DNA of 64,000 nt, taken from the NCBI GenBank assembly GCA_023374025.1, contig SIJG01000134.1, forward strand, positions 62,001 through 126,000, written 5' to 3'. The DNA is from Heterodera schachtii. Lineage: Eukaryota; Nematoda; Chromadorea; Rhabditida; Heteroderidae. A model generated the notes under the pieces. It had not been told where the DNA came from and searched no databases. It saw nothing but the letters and a program-made list of their open reading frames with translations. Below, piece by piece: positions 30,359-43,723 of this stretch. Made by a program: the position numbers and the translations under genes. The number at the start of each line of letters is the position of its first letter. Position 1 is the stretch's first letter.

Positions 30359-31755
30359 TCACCCAATGTTTTGTTTGTCGCCACTCAAATCAATGCTGAC
30401 ATTGTTTAAATTTGTGTCCTCCCATTGAATCATTTGTCCAATTTGGCATCGTTTAATCATCCACCGAATGGCCCATCCATATTCACATGCTTTTCTGATC
30501 AGTGTCAGCTTCTCGTTGGTTCGTGTGTTCACCACTTCAAATGGCACCATTGACGTCGACGTGGCATGGACAGCAAATTGAATTTCGTAGCAAGCAGAAA
30601 AAGTGGCACGCAGAAATGCCTAAATAATGGGAAACAAAATTCAATGGCAATCATTAATCAGTTGTTTGAGGAAAATGTGACCACACACTTCTTTGAAGGT
30701 GTTGATCCATTCGTCGATGTTAATTGTTGGTTCATGATAATAAACACAATTTAATCGCTTGGGTTGGCCATTGGTTGTCGGAGAGTGAAGCCATTTGGAC
30801 AGAATTTGGCCACCAGTTGCATTTGACTGATCGAAATCACCACCAATCGCATCGGGCAACATGCGATAGGTATTGATTGAATTCAGCCATTTCAGATCGG
30901 AAAGAATTGTTGGTGAGATGAGACGACGCAAATTGTCCAGATGGTCGGCATTGGTCAAGCCCAAGTGGCGAATGTTTGGCGCAAAAATGGGCCAAATTTC
31001 ACGGGCCAAAACATCCCAAATCGGCACCACATCATTTTTGGCTGACCAAATAGAGAATTTCAAAGCGGTGCCATTTCCATCGAAAAGTTGTTTATTGGCA
31101 CGGAGAAATGCGATGACGTAATGGTCAATGTACCTGAAAACGAATGGAATGCTTTTTAATATACTTATTTTAATTTGGAATTACGCAATTTGAAGGTCCT
31201 TGAAGCGAATTTTGTTGGGCAATGGATGGTCGGGCAAAGGAAATGGCACAGATTTGACATAGTTGATAAACACGGCACAGTTTCGGCATTGTTCCAATCT
31301 TGTCAATTCTGATTTGTCTCCAAATTGTCAGCGCGGATTGGCCGTCGAAATGTTTGTCGACCATCGCATCAAAACGGGGCGAAACCAATGCCAATTTGAG
31401 GCCGAGTTGAGCGTGGTTAAAGAATGGGAGAGCGTCCATCAAAAGATCGCTACAAATCCAGTTGAAATGTGGGAAAAAATTACTTTAAATGGTTAAAAAA
31501 AAATTGAGTTTTTCTCTCAAAAAGTGTCAAATCCAAAATTTGGCCCTAAAACGAAAATGCCAATTTTGGATGACCGTTTCAATTTCGTCCACAACGGTCG
31601 GTTCATTTTCGTTGCCACGCGAACACTTCGTCGTTTTCCAAACGATGTCATAAGTGAACCCATCGATTGTTGTTCATGTTCACCAATTTCGGTAAAAGAA
31701 TTGAGGCGGTGATTGTCGGAGGAAAACTTTTTCTTTTTTTTGACGGGCGATGCCA
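30359..31755 (-). pseudogene. Cyst-nematode-type F-box protein gene, copy 2 (damaged)
   Basis: A possible first exon starts at ATG 31755 (MASPVKKKKKFSSDNHRLNS, then GEHEQQSMGSLMTSFG). The F-box exon reads MDALPFFNHAQLGLKLALV, FDAMVDKHFDG, LTIWRQIRIDKIG. Then FSIWSAKNDVVPIWDVLARE, LDNLRRLISPTILSDLKWLN, SKWLHSPTTNGQPKRLN, and a C-terminal exon MVPFEVVNTRTNEKLTLIR... ending near 30359. Defects: the F-box exon acceptor reads TTTCAAC where copies 1 and 3 have an AG, and an extra base near 31277 breaks the linker. Copy 1 is intact at both places. The two copies have therefore decayed independently. Confidence 0.72.
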
Positions 31756-32179
31756 TTAAAATAATAATTCTGCTTAAATGGAAATACGGAAAGCAATTAG
31801 CAAAATGTAATATAAACATTTTATGTAAATTAAACTGTTGAAAGGTTGTTAAATAGGGTTACATTTGGCCACGACACTGTAGAAATGACAACAGAATTGG
31901 CGGCCTTTTCCCAAGGGCTTCAAAAATCGGGCACTTTTCCAGTTTAAGTGTCCCCGATGAAAGACCATAGAGAGGGGGGGGGGGGACTTTTATTTGGATA
32001 TTAATTAAATTTAAGTTCCCCTTAAATGTTCGATTGAATAATTTAATGTCGCAATTGGATATAATAATGACAAGGCTCCAGCTGAGCAGAAAAAATGTGT
32101 TAATGCAGAAAAAGTGAAGAATGAGAATGAATGAGAGAAGCGGAGAAAGTGGACTTTTATATGACATGGAAAATGATTT

Positions 32180-32383
32180 TGTTCAAGATTTTTATAACTT
32201 TTTTTGGTTAAAAGTCCTAAAAACAAATACCCGGGGGTTTTCGAGGTCGCTGGTCACGAATATGGCATCCATTTCGACCAATTCGGGATCCCGGACCCGA
32301 ATTAGAACAAAAAGTCGAAAATTCAAATTTTCGATTTTGCATACCTATTGGCCCAAAAAATTGTTTAAATAAATTTTTTAGTA
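32180..32383. repeat. Half of a GGTAATACT-family element
   Basis: Shares GGGGTTTTCGAGGTCGCTGG-type sequence and the AACAAAAAGTCGAAAATTC core. It is interrupted on its right by the hAT-like element at 32392. Confidence 0.6.
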
Positions 32384-32391
32384 CTTTATAT

Positions 32392-33308
32392 TAGAGATCG
32401 GATACGGGCCGGACCCGTATACGGGTTTTTACGGGCCCGTAACCCGTAACCCGTATTTTTTTCGGCCGATACGGGTTTTTACGGGTTAAGGGTTTTACGG
32501 GTTTTTAGCCCGTAAGCCCGTAATCCGTATCGATGTCAAACCCGTAACCCTTACCCTTACCCGTACAATTACGATACGGGTTTTACGGGTTAATTTTCTT
32601 ACGTTTTTTAAGGTGAAAATGGAGTAAATTTTTAAATTTTGTGCAGTCAATTGGCCAAAACTTTGAAATTGGGCGGTCACTTTCGTAAAATTTTCGGTGA
32701 AAATCGAAAAAGCATTGGTAAATATTGGCAAATTTATGTAATTTGAAAAGAAATCGATTATTTCTGTACCAAAAATTTTTAAAGTTAATGAATAGCTTTC
32801 GTTTAAATTTTTTATGAAATTCTTTTTTATTTTTCTTAATTCTTTTTTTTTACGAATTGGATTTCTAAGTTCTTCAAAATTATAAATCATTTTAATGAAA
32901 AACTGTCAGCAAAATTCATGAAATCAGTTAAAAATCGCAAATTTGGTCAATTTTTCTATTAAATCTATTAACAAATTGCAATCAAATTAAAAAAAATTTC
33001 CCGGAGGCGCCCAACGGCCACCGCCGGATGCCAATTGTTGTGTTTTTTGAATTTTGTTGCTTAAAATTTATAATAAAAATTATTATAATGTCTTTTAGCT
33101 TTAAATATTCAAAATTTGTATTTATTAAACCTATTTTTATCAAAAAGAAAAAAACCCTTACCCGTATACGGACCCGTATTATTTTTGAATACGGGTTTTT
33201 ACGGGTTAAGGGTTTTACGGGTTTTTAGCCCGTAAGCCCGTAACCCGTATAGGTGGCAAGCCCGTAACCCTTACCCTTATCCGTATTTTCTCAAAATTCC
33301 GATCTCTA
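32392..33308. mobile_element. 917-bp hAT-like element with CCCGTAACCCGTA arms
   Basis: The ends TAGAGATCGGA and TCCGATCTCTA are exact inverted repeats. The 8-bp target duplication CTTTATAT lies on both sides (32384-32391, 33309-33316). Subterminal arrays of ACGGGTTTTTACGGGTTAAG-type words lie at each end (32400-32600, 33160-33290). The core is AT-rich without a coding frame. Confidence 0.88.
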
Positions 33309-33324
33309 CTTTATATGGGGTCGG

Positions 33325-34020
33325 GGTCGGTTCGCCGCGGCCACTTCGCCGCGGCCGGTTCGCCGCGGGTTTTTCGCCGCGGCCAGTTCGCCGCCCGTAG
33401 AAAAATGTCCTTTTCGCCGCCAGAATTAAAAAATCTCGAAAATTTTTTGAAATTATGTTAAAAAACCGCTAAATTATGGTACGATTGTTGCATTTGTTTG
33501 GAGTTGCTGATTATTTTTGAAGCTGGTGAGAATGTCGGCCATATTTGTGCATTAGAGATTGATAGAAATTTTTGACTTATAAATTTTTTTTACGCCCGGA
33601 ACTCAATCCCTCCTTTATATTCGGTAACATTTTGACGAAATTTTTGTTCAAACCAGTCGGTTTCGCCTTTTTCAATCGTTCCTTCTTTTCTATCCATCGC
33701 CAGAATTTTATCCTAATACATATACATGTAATTTGCCCAAAATAAAAAGAAACCTATCTTTAATTAATTCTTTTCGCTTCGCATCATAGATTCAGCTTTA
33801 TTACAACAAATTTTTGAAAAATAAGAAAGATTTTTTAAAATTTTTGAAAAACAATTATGGCGGCGAAATGGACATTTTTCTAGGGGCGGCGAACCGGCCG
33901 CGGCGAACTGGCCGCGGCGAAAAAGTCCGCAGCGAAAAAGCCGGCGGCGAAAAAAGCCCGCGGCGAAAAACCCGCGGCGAACCGGCCGCGGCAAAGTGGC
34001 CGCGGCGAACCGGGCGGTTC
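33325..34020. mobile_element. Foldback element with GCGGCGAA arms
   Basis: The left arm is repeated TTCGCCGCGGCC-type words (33330-33420); the right arm is the complement, GGCCGCGGCGAA (33855-34015). Between them is AT-rich DNA whose edges also pair (AATGTCCTTTTCGCCGCC with GGCGGCGAAATGGACATT). No target duplication could be assigned. Confidence 0.7.
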
Positions 34021-34670
34021 TGTATGACTTTGATGTGCATTTTATTTTGTTCAAAATTTACAAAATTTGCAAATTTTTAGCAGATTTTTATCAAAAAATT
34101 GTTTTTTTTTTTTGGATTTTCGGAAAAATTTAATAGCTTTGTTCTTTGGCATCCAATCCAACAATCTTGGTATCATTCGAAACACATTGTGGAAGCGCTC
34201 TTTAAATGTGATGAAGAAGCCATTTAATTCCAAGGAAACGGACAAAATGTTTTTGGTTCTATTGGCCAACAAATACTAACTACTATGAGATGAATCAATA
34301 GTGGTCGTTGGCGTTGGCTGGTCGCTCGGGTGAATAAAAGGTCGTTCCACCCACCCATCCCATCGCCCTGCCTCATTCAACACACATTTTGCATCAATTT
34401 ACATAAAAAACAACTGCATCTCAATTACATATTTTTTTCGATTCTATAATTTATAGGTATTTAAAAAAACATCGTTGGCGTTATGTACTTCGTTAAAATT
34501 AACAAAACGATGTTACATCGTTTGTGTTTTTTAAACGTCGTTTTGTCCTTCACTAATTAGATTGTCATTAAAGATTGATTGCAATTCGTTTTCTGTCTTC
34601 TGTATTATCTTCGATATTTTTAGCACCTCAAATACCATACATATAATAAACTCGCTGTTTTGTGCTTCAA
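34021..34670. other. Upstream region of coatomer gamma
   Basis: AT-rich with no credible ORF. ATATTTTTAG ending at 34623 is an acceptor with no local upstream exon, 48 bases before the start codon; it is a candidate spliced-leader addition site or the end of a 5' UTR intron. Confidence 0.4.
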
Positions 34671-37600
34671 ATGCGTCGTGACAAAAAAGACGATGAATCG
34701 GCCGCCGGGAACCCTTACGACCATTTGGACAAGGCCACTGTTGTCCAAGAGGTTTGGTTTTTACCCAAATACTTCGCTTATAATTAGCCAAGACTATGTA
34801 AAAATGAACATACTTTATGGATTCCATCGGAAAATGGGTCCAAGGGACTTAGGTACTTTTCCGTTTTGAGATTCCCCCTGAAACTTTCAAATAAAAAGTT
34901 CATTTCTAGGTTATTTATGGCGCTAATCACGAATATATCATTTGTTTTGTAAAATTCCGAACCCAAACCCGAATTCGAACAAAAACTCAAATCATAAATT
35001 AAACCATGCCTATTGTGATTTAAAAGCGTGAATTTGCAACAAATTTTTGAGGCATATGCAAGCGCAAATGCACGGAGTTCGAATGTTTGAACACGATTTA
35101 TTGGGGGCGTTGAAAATGGATTAAAATTTCTCAAACTTTTGCCAAATTTCCCTGGATCGCGGAAAAATGCTTATTGTTAGCCTGTTATTGTCGCACAAAT
35201 GCAATGCGTGGCAAAAAAAAAATAAAAAAATGCAATTTGCCTCATTTAAAAATTCAAAAAATGCCCCCATTTTCAGACACGTGCCTTTAACGAGACGCCG
35301 GTGAATGCGCGCAAATGTCGGCCCATTCTGTGCAAATTGCTGTACTTGCTGCAGCACGGGGAGACCATTGGCAAGACGGAGGCCACCGACACATTTTTTG
35401 CCATCACCAAACTGTGGCAGGCCAAGGACATGACGCTGCGCATGTTGGTCTACTTGTCCATCAAAGAGTTGTGCCAAATGTCCAGCGATGTGATCATTGT
35501 GACCAGCAGGTTTTCGTTTCTTTGATTCATTTACATGACAAATCTTTCCGAAAAATTGACACTTTTTGCAATTTTTTTTGGCACATTCATTCATTGTCCA
35601 AAATCGATTCAAATGCATGGAATGGCCATGAGTCCCTATTTTCTATTGCATTCCATGTATTTTGAAGCATTTTGTACAATAAAGTGGATTTTGGTTCAAA
35701 ATGAATTTTCACCGTTTGTTGGAATTCGGGTACGGGGTTTGAAATTGGTCGAAAATAATATTATATTCATGGTCAACGCTCTCGATATTACAATTCAATT
35801 TGGTGATGACCCCCTTTTCCCTTCAGTCTGACAAAGGACATGACCGGTCGTGAGGACGTGTATCGAGGGCCCGCAATCCGTGCACTTTGTCGTATTCTGA
35901 ACGACACCGGCATGCTCCAGGTGGCGGGGGGGGGGGGCGTCGTTTGGAAATCGCATCCATCCATTTTTGGTTGGGTGTTCAATTGGTGATGGTGAATTTG
36001 TGTATGTGCATGCGATAATTATTAAATTTTTGACAATCTTACTGTCACCGTTTTCTTTTTCACCTTTTTGTTTAACAATAACATTATAAATTTTCATGGC
36101 AAAAAGCGCAAATTTTTTATAAAATTTTTTTTTGTGCCAGGCTATCGAGCGCTACATGAAGCAGGCGATTGTGGACAAAACGGCTTCGGTGTCCTCCGCC
36201 GCTTTGGTCTCATCGCTCCATTTGATGCGCAAAAGCCCCGAGGTTTGGTCACTTCAAGAAACTTGATAAAATTGTTTTTCTTGAATTCCTGAATTTTTTT
36301 TTTTTCTAAAACTCTGTCTTGAAAATATTTTCTAAAAAAATTTCGGGGGAAACGATTTGCTGGGGGGGGGGGAGTGAAGTAAATGCACCCATATTTTTTC
36401 ATTTTTTTGTTCAAAATCTAACACCAAGAAAAGTGCCGGAAAATTTTTTTTTTTTTTTTTTTGTTTTTTTGAGATTTTTCACTTTCTTTTTTCATGGCCT
36501 TTTCCCCCTTTTTTCGGTCGTCCGCCGTTGGGCCAACGAAGTGCAGGAGGCGGTGTCCGCCGACAATCACATGGTCCAATTCCACGCCCTTTCTTTGCTC
36601 GTTCAAATCCGTGCCAACGACCGACTGGCCATTCTGAAGATGGTCCAAAAGTTCAGGTAAAAGTATTGCGTTTTTCCGAACTATTTGACGGTACAAAGAG
36701 CAGCGAGGCAATTCTTTTCTGGGTTTGGTGATGGAATTCTCCAAATTGGTGCTTATAATCAGCCCCCCCCCCCTCCCTCCCCCCTCCGAATTCATTTCCA
36801 CGCCCAAATTTTAAAAATTTCGCAATTTCCTCAAGTTCCTTCAAGTTTATATTTTTAAAAAAAAACAACAATTTTGGGCAAAATTTTTTTTTTTTTGAGG
36901 ATCTTTGTAAATTAAAAAATTTACAATTAACAAAAAAAAAAAATTTGTGACCCGAAACGACGAAGAGAATGGAAACAAATTCGTCAGCCTAAAAAGCGAG
37001 AATTTTACCTCTTTCCAGTAGATTTAGCTCTAAAATTTAAATTTACAAAAAATCTTTGGTCCATTCGAAATTTAAATTTATATATTTATTTATTTTTTTG
37101 TTCATTTGTCAGTAAGTCCGGGCTGCGCTCCCCGCTGGCGTTGTGCCAACTTGTCCGTGTGGCGGCCCGCCTCATCGCGGCCGAGTCGGAGGAGCACGCG
37201 TTGGGCGTGGACGGCGGCGGCAGCGCCGAGTCGCGCTCCGCCTTCACCTTCATCGAGAGTTGCCTGCGCAACAAACACGAGATGGTCGTCTACGAGGCGG
37301 CCTCTGCCATTGTGCGGTTGCCACGCATTAGCAGGTGGGCGAGGAACATAGGTCGACAAGGGGTGGGGCGGACTCTCCGGTGCACCCCAAAACGTCGTCG
37401 GGACAAAATCGTCATGCCAAAAAGCGCCCAAAAATTTACTAACCTAGAGATTTTTCAAGAAAAAAAATCTTAAAAATTTTTTTGTAAGATAATTTAAAAA
37501 AATTTTTCAAAATTTTTATGGTGAATTTTGGAAATTTATTAACAAATTCAAAAAATCCAAAAATTTTTCTCCAAATTTCCAGTGGTGAATTGGCTTCGGC

Positions 37601-40600
37601 TGTCAGTGTGCTTCAGCTTTTCCTCTCCTCGCCGAAGCCGACGCTGCGTTTTGCGGCCGTCCGAACGTTGAACCGAATTTCCATTGACTACCCGCAGGCG
37701 GTGATTTCGTGCAACGTCGACTTGGAGCAGTTGATCACGGATAGCAATCGTATGGGACATCTTTTTTTGTCGCTTTTGGCATAAAATTAATTTGACAGGT
37801 TCCATTGCCACTTTGGCCATCACCACGCTGTTGAAGACGGGTGCCGAGGCGAGCGTGGAACGGCTGATGAAGCAGATTGGCACTTTTGTCAGCGAGATCA
37901 GCGACGAATTCAAGGTTTAAAAATTTTCAAAAGAAAATTGGTCAAACATTTTTTGGCCCATATTTTACGCCCTTTTGGCCCAGGGCCATCCATTCTTTGC
38001 ATTGTTTCTGTTAAAAAAAATAAAAGGCTCCAATAATCGCTATTTTTACATTTGCGGTTCGAATAGTTAGTTGGGTGCACTTCATCCCCCCGCCCCCCTC
38101 CCCAAAAATTTTTTTTTTCGAGTGTTTAAATTTTCCAAAAAAATCGTTGAAAACTTTGGGGTGCAGCGCCCTGCTCCGCGAATATTAAAACTATGCCAAA
38201 ATTGTTCTTAAAATCTTAAATTTTTTCAATATCCTCCCAAATCTCTGTCAGATTGTCGTCATCGAGGCCATCCGTTCGCTGTGCCATCGCTACCCGCGCA
38301 AACATGCCACACTGATGAACTTTTTGGCCTCAATGCTGCGCGACGAGGGCGGTTTCGACTACAAAAAGGCCATTGTGGACACCATCATCACCATCGTGGA
38401 GGACAACCCCAGCGCCAAGGACTTGGGCCTGTCCCATCTGTGAGCACTTTTCATGGGCATTATTACCCTATTCAACAGGCCGGACAGTTGCCCCCCCCCA
38501 CCCCCGAAATGAACAAATTTTACATTAAAATTGGGAAGATATGAAAAAACTTAACTACTTTTCTTAACAAAGTGTATTAAAAATTAAAAAATTTTCATCG
38601 CGGCGCCTGTCGACACCGTCGGACCCCCATTTTACCTTCTTTTTTTTTGAAATTTTAACCCGCAAAAACCAAAAAAAAAAAAAAAAAATTTGTTTTTGGT
38701 GAATTACTAATAAGATTTTCGAAAAATTTCTGCGATTTTATGCGGCGGCGGGAGGAGGGGACGAACTGCTGCCAAAATCTGTTTGCGCATTTTAAAATTT
38801 TCCGTCGATTAAAATTTGGTTGGCTAATTTCTACATAAATGATTGATGCTTTTTCTGCCCTTTCAGTTGCGAGTTTATTGAGGACTGTGAACACGCCGCG
38901 TTGGCCACTCGTGTGCTGCATTTGCTCGGCCGTGAAGGACCGACCACGGCGAACCCGTCCCGCTACATTCGGTTCATCTACAACCGCGTCATTTTGGAGA
39001 GCACTCAGGTAAGGCTCTAACACCCAAAAAAATCTGGCTATTTTCGACACGGCATGACAATTCGTTTTAGCAATAAAAAATATATGCATTTTTCAAAATT
39101 TTGAAAAAGTTCAAACCAAGAGACGGAGATGTACAACTGGGCGCCAGCTCGGGTGTATGAAATTTTTTTTCAAATTCAGATTTCAAAAAAAAAGTCAAAA
39201 AACTTAGGCTCCTAAAAGTCTCAACCGTTGAAATTTTGTAGGCTAATAGCTACCCCTATTTTTGATTTGGTTTTATTTTTTGGTCAATGATGAAAATAAA
39301 AGGCCGCTGAAAGGCAACAATTTTTTTAATTGTTCGACTGACGAAAATCATATTGAGAAGCAAACAAAAAAAGAACTCTGAGACCAACACAAGCAAAATT
39401 GGGAGCAGCTCGTTTCCCCCCAGGTTCCCTTGAGAAAAATTTATTTTTTTTTAAATTTACTAACTTAGAAAATTTTCAAGAAAAAAATCTTTGAAATTTT
39501 TTTAATTTCGGCGGTGAAATTTTGTTCAAATTTTCCTTTAAATTTCTCTGTTTATTTGCCCCCATAAAAAAGGTCCGTGCCGCCGCTGTCACTGCGCTGG
39601 CCAAATTCGGCGCGGAGTGTGCGCAGCTGCGCCCGTCCATTCTGATTCTGCTCCAGCGCTGTCTGCTGGACACGGACGACGAAGTGCGCGACCGGGCCAC
39701 CTTTTATTTGGTGGTGCTGCGCACGGAGAAGCCGCAACTCATCCTCAACTACATCCTGGACACGCTGAAGGTGGCATATTGTGCAGCATGGCATTTTATA
39801 ATATTCCAACAAAAATACTGAATTTTAATTGGGACGGGACAAAATCTCGACGCCCGAAATATTTTTTATAATTTACAAATAGAAATTTTCAAGAAAAACC
39901 CCTTAGAAATTAATAATTCTTCGTAAAATTTCGAAAAAACGCGGAAATATTTTACATTTTTTCATGAAATGTTTTTATAAAAAAATGAAAAAAATCGTTG
40001 CCCGAAGGGGAGTTTGTGTATGCCTTTGATTGATTCCTTTATTTTCCGTCCCCAAAAAGGTGTCCGTCGTCGGTTTGGAACGCGCGTTGGAGCAGTACAC
40101 AAGTGCTGCTCATTTTGATGCTCCATTTGACCTGAAGCAAGTGCCTTTGTCCACCGAGCCGTTAACTGCTTCCACCGATGAGGCGAAACTAAATTTTATT
40201 TTAAAATATATTAATATAAAAATTTTAGGCAAAAAAGAAAGCGCCGTTGATGGACGATGCATCGGCGGCCATGAAAAAGCAGAAGGAGGAGAAGCAGAAG
40301 CGGCACTTCTCGACAGGAGCAATTTGCACGTGAGACGGTTTAACAGATAAATAAAAGGCCGTTTGCACTTCATTTCCCCATTCCTCCCTCCTCCCCATCG
40401 TTTCCCGAAATTTTTTTTTATTTTTACAAATTTAAGTAATCTTTTGTAAGAAAATTCGAAGAAAAAAAAATTTCAAAAAATTTTCCAGCTATTTTTTTGA
40501 AAAAATTTAGTAATTCATCATTAATTTTGCATTCTAAAATTTTTTTTTTTTTTAATTTCTGTGAAAATTTTTAAAATAATTTATTCTCGGCTGTGTTTTG

Positions 40601-42883
40601 ACTGTTCAGTTTTATTTATTAATCCTTTTGATGAATGGATGTTTTTTTCTCTCTAATTTTCTTTCCTTTCTTCCCAGTTCAATTGTCGTCCATGCCGGAA
40701 TTTGCCGCCTGCGGTGCCCTGTTCAAGTCGTGTGCCGCGGTTGAGCTCACCGAAACAATCACTGAATACAATGTGTCATGTGTGAAGCACATTTTCAACG
40801 ACGACTTTGTTCTTCTGCAGGTGAACAAGGAGCAAATGAATTATTAATTAGCTAATTACTCTTTGGCACTGAACTAAAAGATTTTTTGTTGCGATTTTTC
40901 CGGCGGCAACTTTGGGCATTTTGGCATTGCCAAAATGTGATTGGGAGGGGGGGGGGGGTGGAATGAGTTGCTGCTTGTTTTGAAATGAATTGGGGTAATT
41001 AAGAAATGCATGCAGCGACCACCCCATCTTTTTGCTTTTGGATAAAATTCGATGCCATTATAGTATAAATTAAATGGGTCTAATGCCACTTAATTGAGTC
41101 CCTTCGGCAGGTTTATTGCTGTTGTTGCAAACTCTCCAAAACAAAATATTTTTTTGCAATTTTTTCTGGCGGCAAGGTACGCCATTTTGGAAATTCGAAA
41201 TGTGATTGGGAAGGGGGTGGAATAGGTTGCTTCTCTCCACATGTCCAAAAGCTGTTTCTTCCCTTATTTATATACGCATTTGTTCAGTTTGACTGTCGCA
41301 ACACTTTGAATGACCAACTGTTGGAGGAAGTTTTTGTCGAAATTGAGCCGCAGGATGAGGGCGAAGATGTGAGAGAATGCATTTTCAGACTTTTAAATTA
41401 AATTCATTTTTTTTAAACTTGTAACAGTGCCCTTGGCATGTGCAAAGTGTTCACCCGTTGGCCCAGTTGCCCTTCGGCCAGCCTGGCACCACTTATGTGC
41501 TGCTCAAAATGCCGGAGGACGGACGCATTGCCGGCACATTCGGCGCCAAACTGAAGTTCAAAGTGCGTATGGTTGTTTTATGCTTTTCTATTTTTGAAAC
41601 CACAAATCATTTTCCCTATTGGTCTCGTTGAATTCTATTGCTTCATTTAATTTATCTTCCCGTTTTTTCAAGATTTGCGACGTCGACCCGGCAACCGGCG
41701 AGCCGGAAAGCAACGATTTGTACGACGAAGTGTACGCGGTAGGTTTGGGTTGTTTTTTGTAAAATCTGCTAGAATTTAAAAAAAAAATTCCCGATATATT
41801 TTTGGGGATGGTCCTAGGAGAGGAGCTTAAGAAATTTTTGTATTTTACTCAAAATGCAAAATTTGCTGCAAATCCTAAAATAAAATCCGCAAAATTGGCT
41901 ATATATTTTTTTCTCTTCGACAGTTGGAGCCCATCGATGTTGGCCTTGCCGACTTTCTGTTGGCCACGGCGCCGAAGGGCGCCTCATTTACCACAGCGTG
42001 GGACGCGCTCAAAGAGGAAGGACACGAGACGGAGGAGTCGTACGCGCTGTCCAATGTGCACACATTGGAAGGTGTGCAGACAAAAAATTACTCATTTTTT
42101 AATCCAGTATGGCATTTTTAATCCATTATGGCATTTTAAGTTAATATGCTATTTTATAATTTAGTATGGCATTTTTTCCATTATGGCATTTTTAATCCAA
42201 TATGGCATTTTTTAATCCAGTCCCCCCCCAAGATGCCGTCTCCAAACTGCTCAAATGCACCGCCCTTTTCCCCTGTGAGCATTCGAATCGGGTGCCGGAG
42301 GGCAAGTCGTCCCACCAGCTGTTGCTGTGCGGCATTTTCCGGGGCGGCATCGATGTGCTGTGCCGTGTCCGCCTGGTCATGGACCCATCCGATCAGACGG
42401 TGTCCATGAACATGGTTGTCAGGTAGTAATTGTATATCAGCTAAACTCACTTTCCATGGACGGGTATACTGATTTACTAGGAAATAACAGGCAAATTGTG
42501 TTTTTGAACAAATTTTAACAAAAATGAAAGAGAGGTGAAAAATTTTGAAAATGTGCAATTTAATAACAGATTTTGCACACCAAATAATGCCATAAGTTAA
42601 TAAAAATATTGCATAAAATTATTCTAATATTTCGTATGTTTTTTTCTAATGCTCATCATAGGACATCCTTTGAAAAAAGGACTCATTCAGTTTTCCAAGA
42701 CTCTAAGCCCAAACCCAAGGATGTCCTTGGCATCCAAGGACATTTTTAAATTTTTACGAAAAAATTGTTTTTGGGAAATACAAATTATGGAAATTTAATT
42801 TGTAATCAGAAAATAATTATTTTTTCATGTTCAGATCAATGGACGAAACAGTCAGTCAAATGATCGCAAACATTGTCAGTTGA
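34671..42883 (+). CDS. COPG: Coatomer subunit gamma (COPI coat)
   Basis: Twenty exons, about 905 residues: 34671-34751, 35277-35509, 35827-35920, 36141-36242, 36517-36656, 37113-37334, 37583-37749, 37799-37914, 38252-38439, 38867-39008, 39573-39770, 40060-40182, 40229-40329, 40678-40820, 41288-41368, 41428-41562, 41673-41738, 41924-42071, 42233-42422, 42835-42883. The phases join cleanly apart from exon 13. It encodes the adaptin-like helical N-terminus ([55 protein letters not shown]) and the appendage domain ([24 protein letters not shown]). Gamma-COP is a core subunit of the coat for Golgi-to-ER vesicles. Oddities: exon 5 follows CG instead of AG; intron 12 starts with GC; exon 13 carries one net extra base before RQEQFA. 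Confidence 0.96.
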
Positions 42884-43682
42884 GGAACGGCAAAAACATT
42901 CATCTGTTGTTACATCATCATGATAATATTTATAAATTTACACTATTTGATTGATGGCTGATTTTATTTATTTTTATTCTCGTTTTTGTTTTATTGTGTA
43001 CACAAAAATAATAAAAAGTCTTTCGGTCCAATTTAATTAAACTCAATACTTACACCAATCGACTTGTCTCATCGAGATGAATCGAAAGATATGTAATTTA
43101 TATTCTTGTTAATTTTTTATTTTTTATACATACATTATCCCTGTTAGAAATTTTGAAGATTTTTAAAAAATTTGAAAAAAATAATTGTTTTTTTTTAATT
43201 TTTTCAGGACCCGATACCCGGACCCGGTTGGAAATCTTGGACCACGACCCGGCAAACCCGGACCCAATTTTTGCCCCCTACATTTGAATCTGTTTTGTTT
43301 GATATTTTGAATTTTGTTGAAAAAAAAAAACTTTTTCTAAGATTTTTTTGAAATTTTTCTTTTTCCAAAAATGGGGAGGGGTACCAACCATCATGTAAAC
43401 TATTACCAAAAACAGCATTTAATGAACCAATTCCATAGTTCAAATAGACCGGTCACTCACTTCACTCTCATTGTCAGCACTTATTTATTAGTTCACTTGT
43501 GCTGAACATTTGAACCGATGAATTTTCGAATAAACATTCGCTTATATAGGGGCGAAAAATTCGAAAAATCTATGCTTTAATACTCTAAAAAAATTCCCGA
43601 GATCAAATCGCGCAAAAAATTTTGTTCCAATCCCGCAGCATGATGACCAGCACATTTAAATTCACATGCTCTAGTATAAACT
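42884..43682. other. Gap between coatomer gamma and MRPS21
   Basis: Holds the AT-rich 3' region of coatomer gamma (AATAATAAAA near 43006), an ACCCGGACCCGG-type repeat near 43208-43265 and the end of a palindromic element (GGGGTACCAACCATC...AAACTATTACC near 43378-43408). No gene seen. Confidence 0.6.
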
Positions 43683-43696
43683 GCATATTTTTTCAG
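43683..43696 (+). promoter_or_regulatory. Probable trans-splice (or 5' UTR) acceptor of MRPS21
   Basis: GCATATTTTTTCAG ends 27 bases before the ATG at 43724 with no local upstream exon. This is the usual setting for spliced-leader addition in nematodes. Confidence 0.45.
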
Positions 43697-43723
43697 CTAA
43701 AACATTTTACTACCAAAAAAAAA

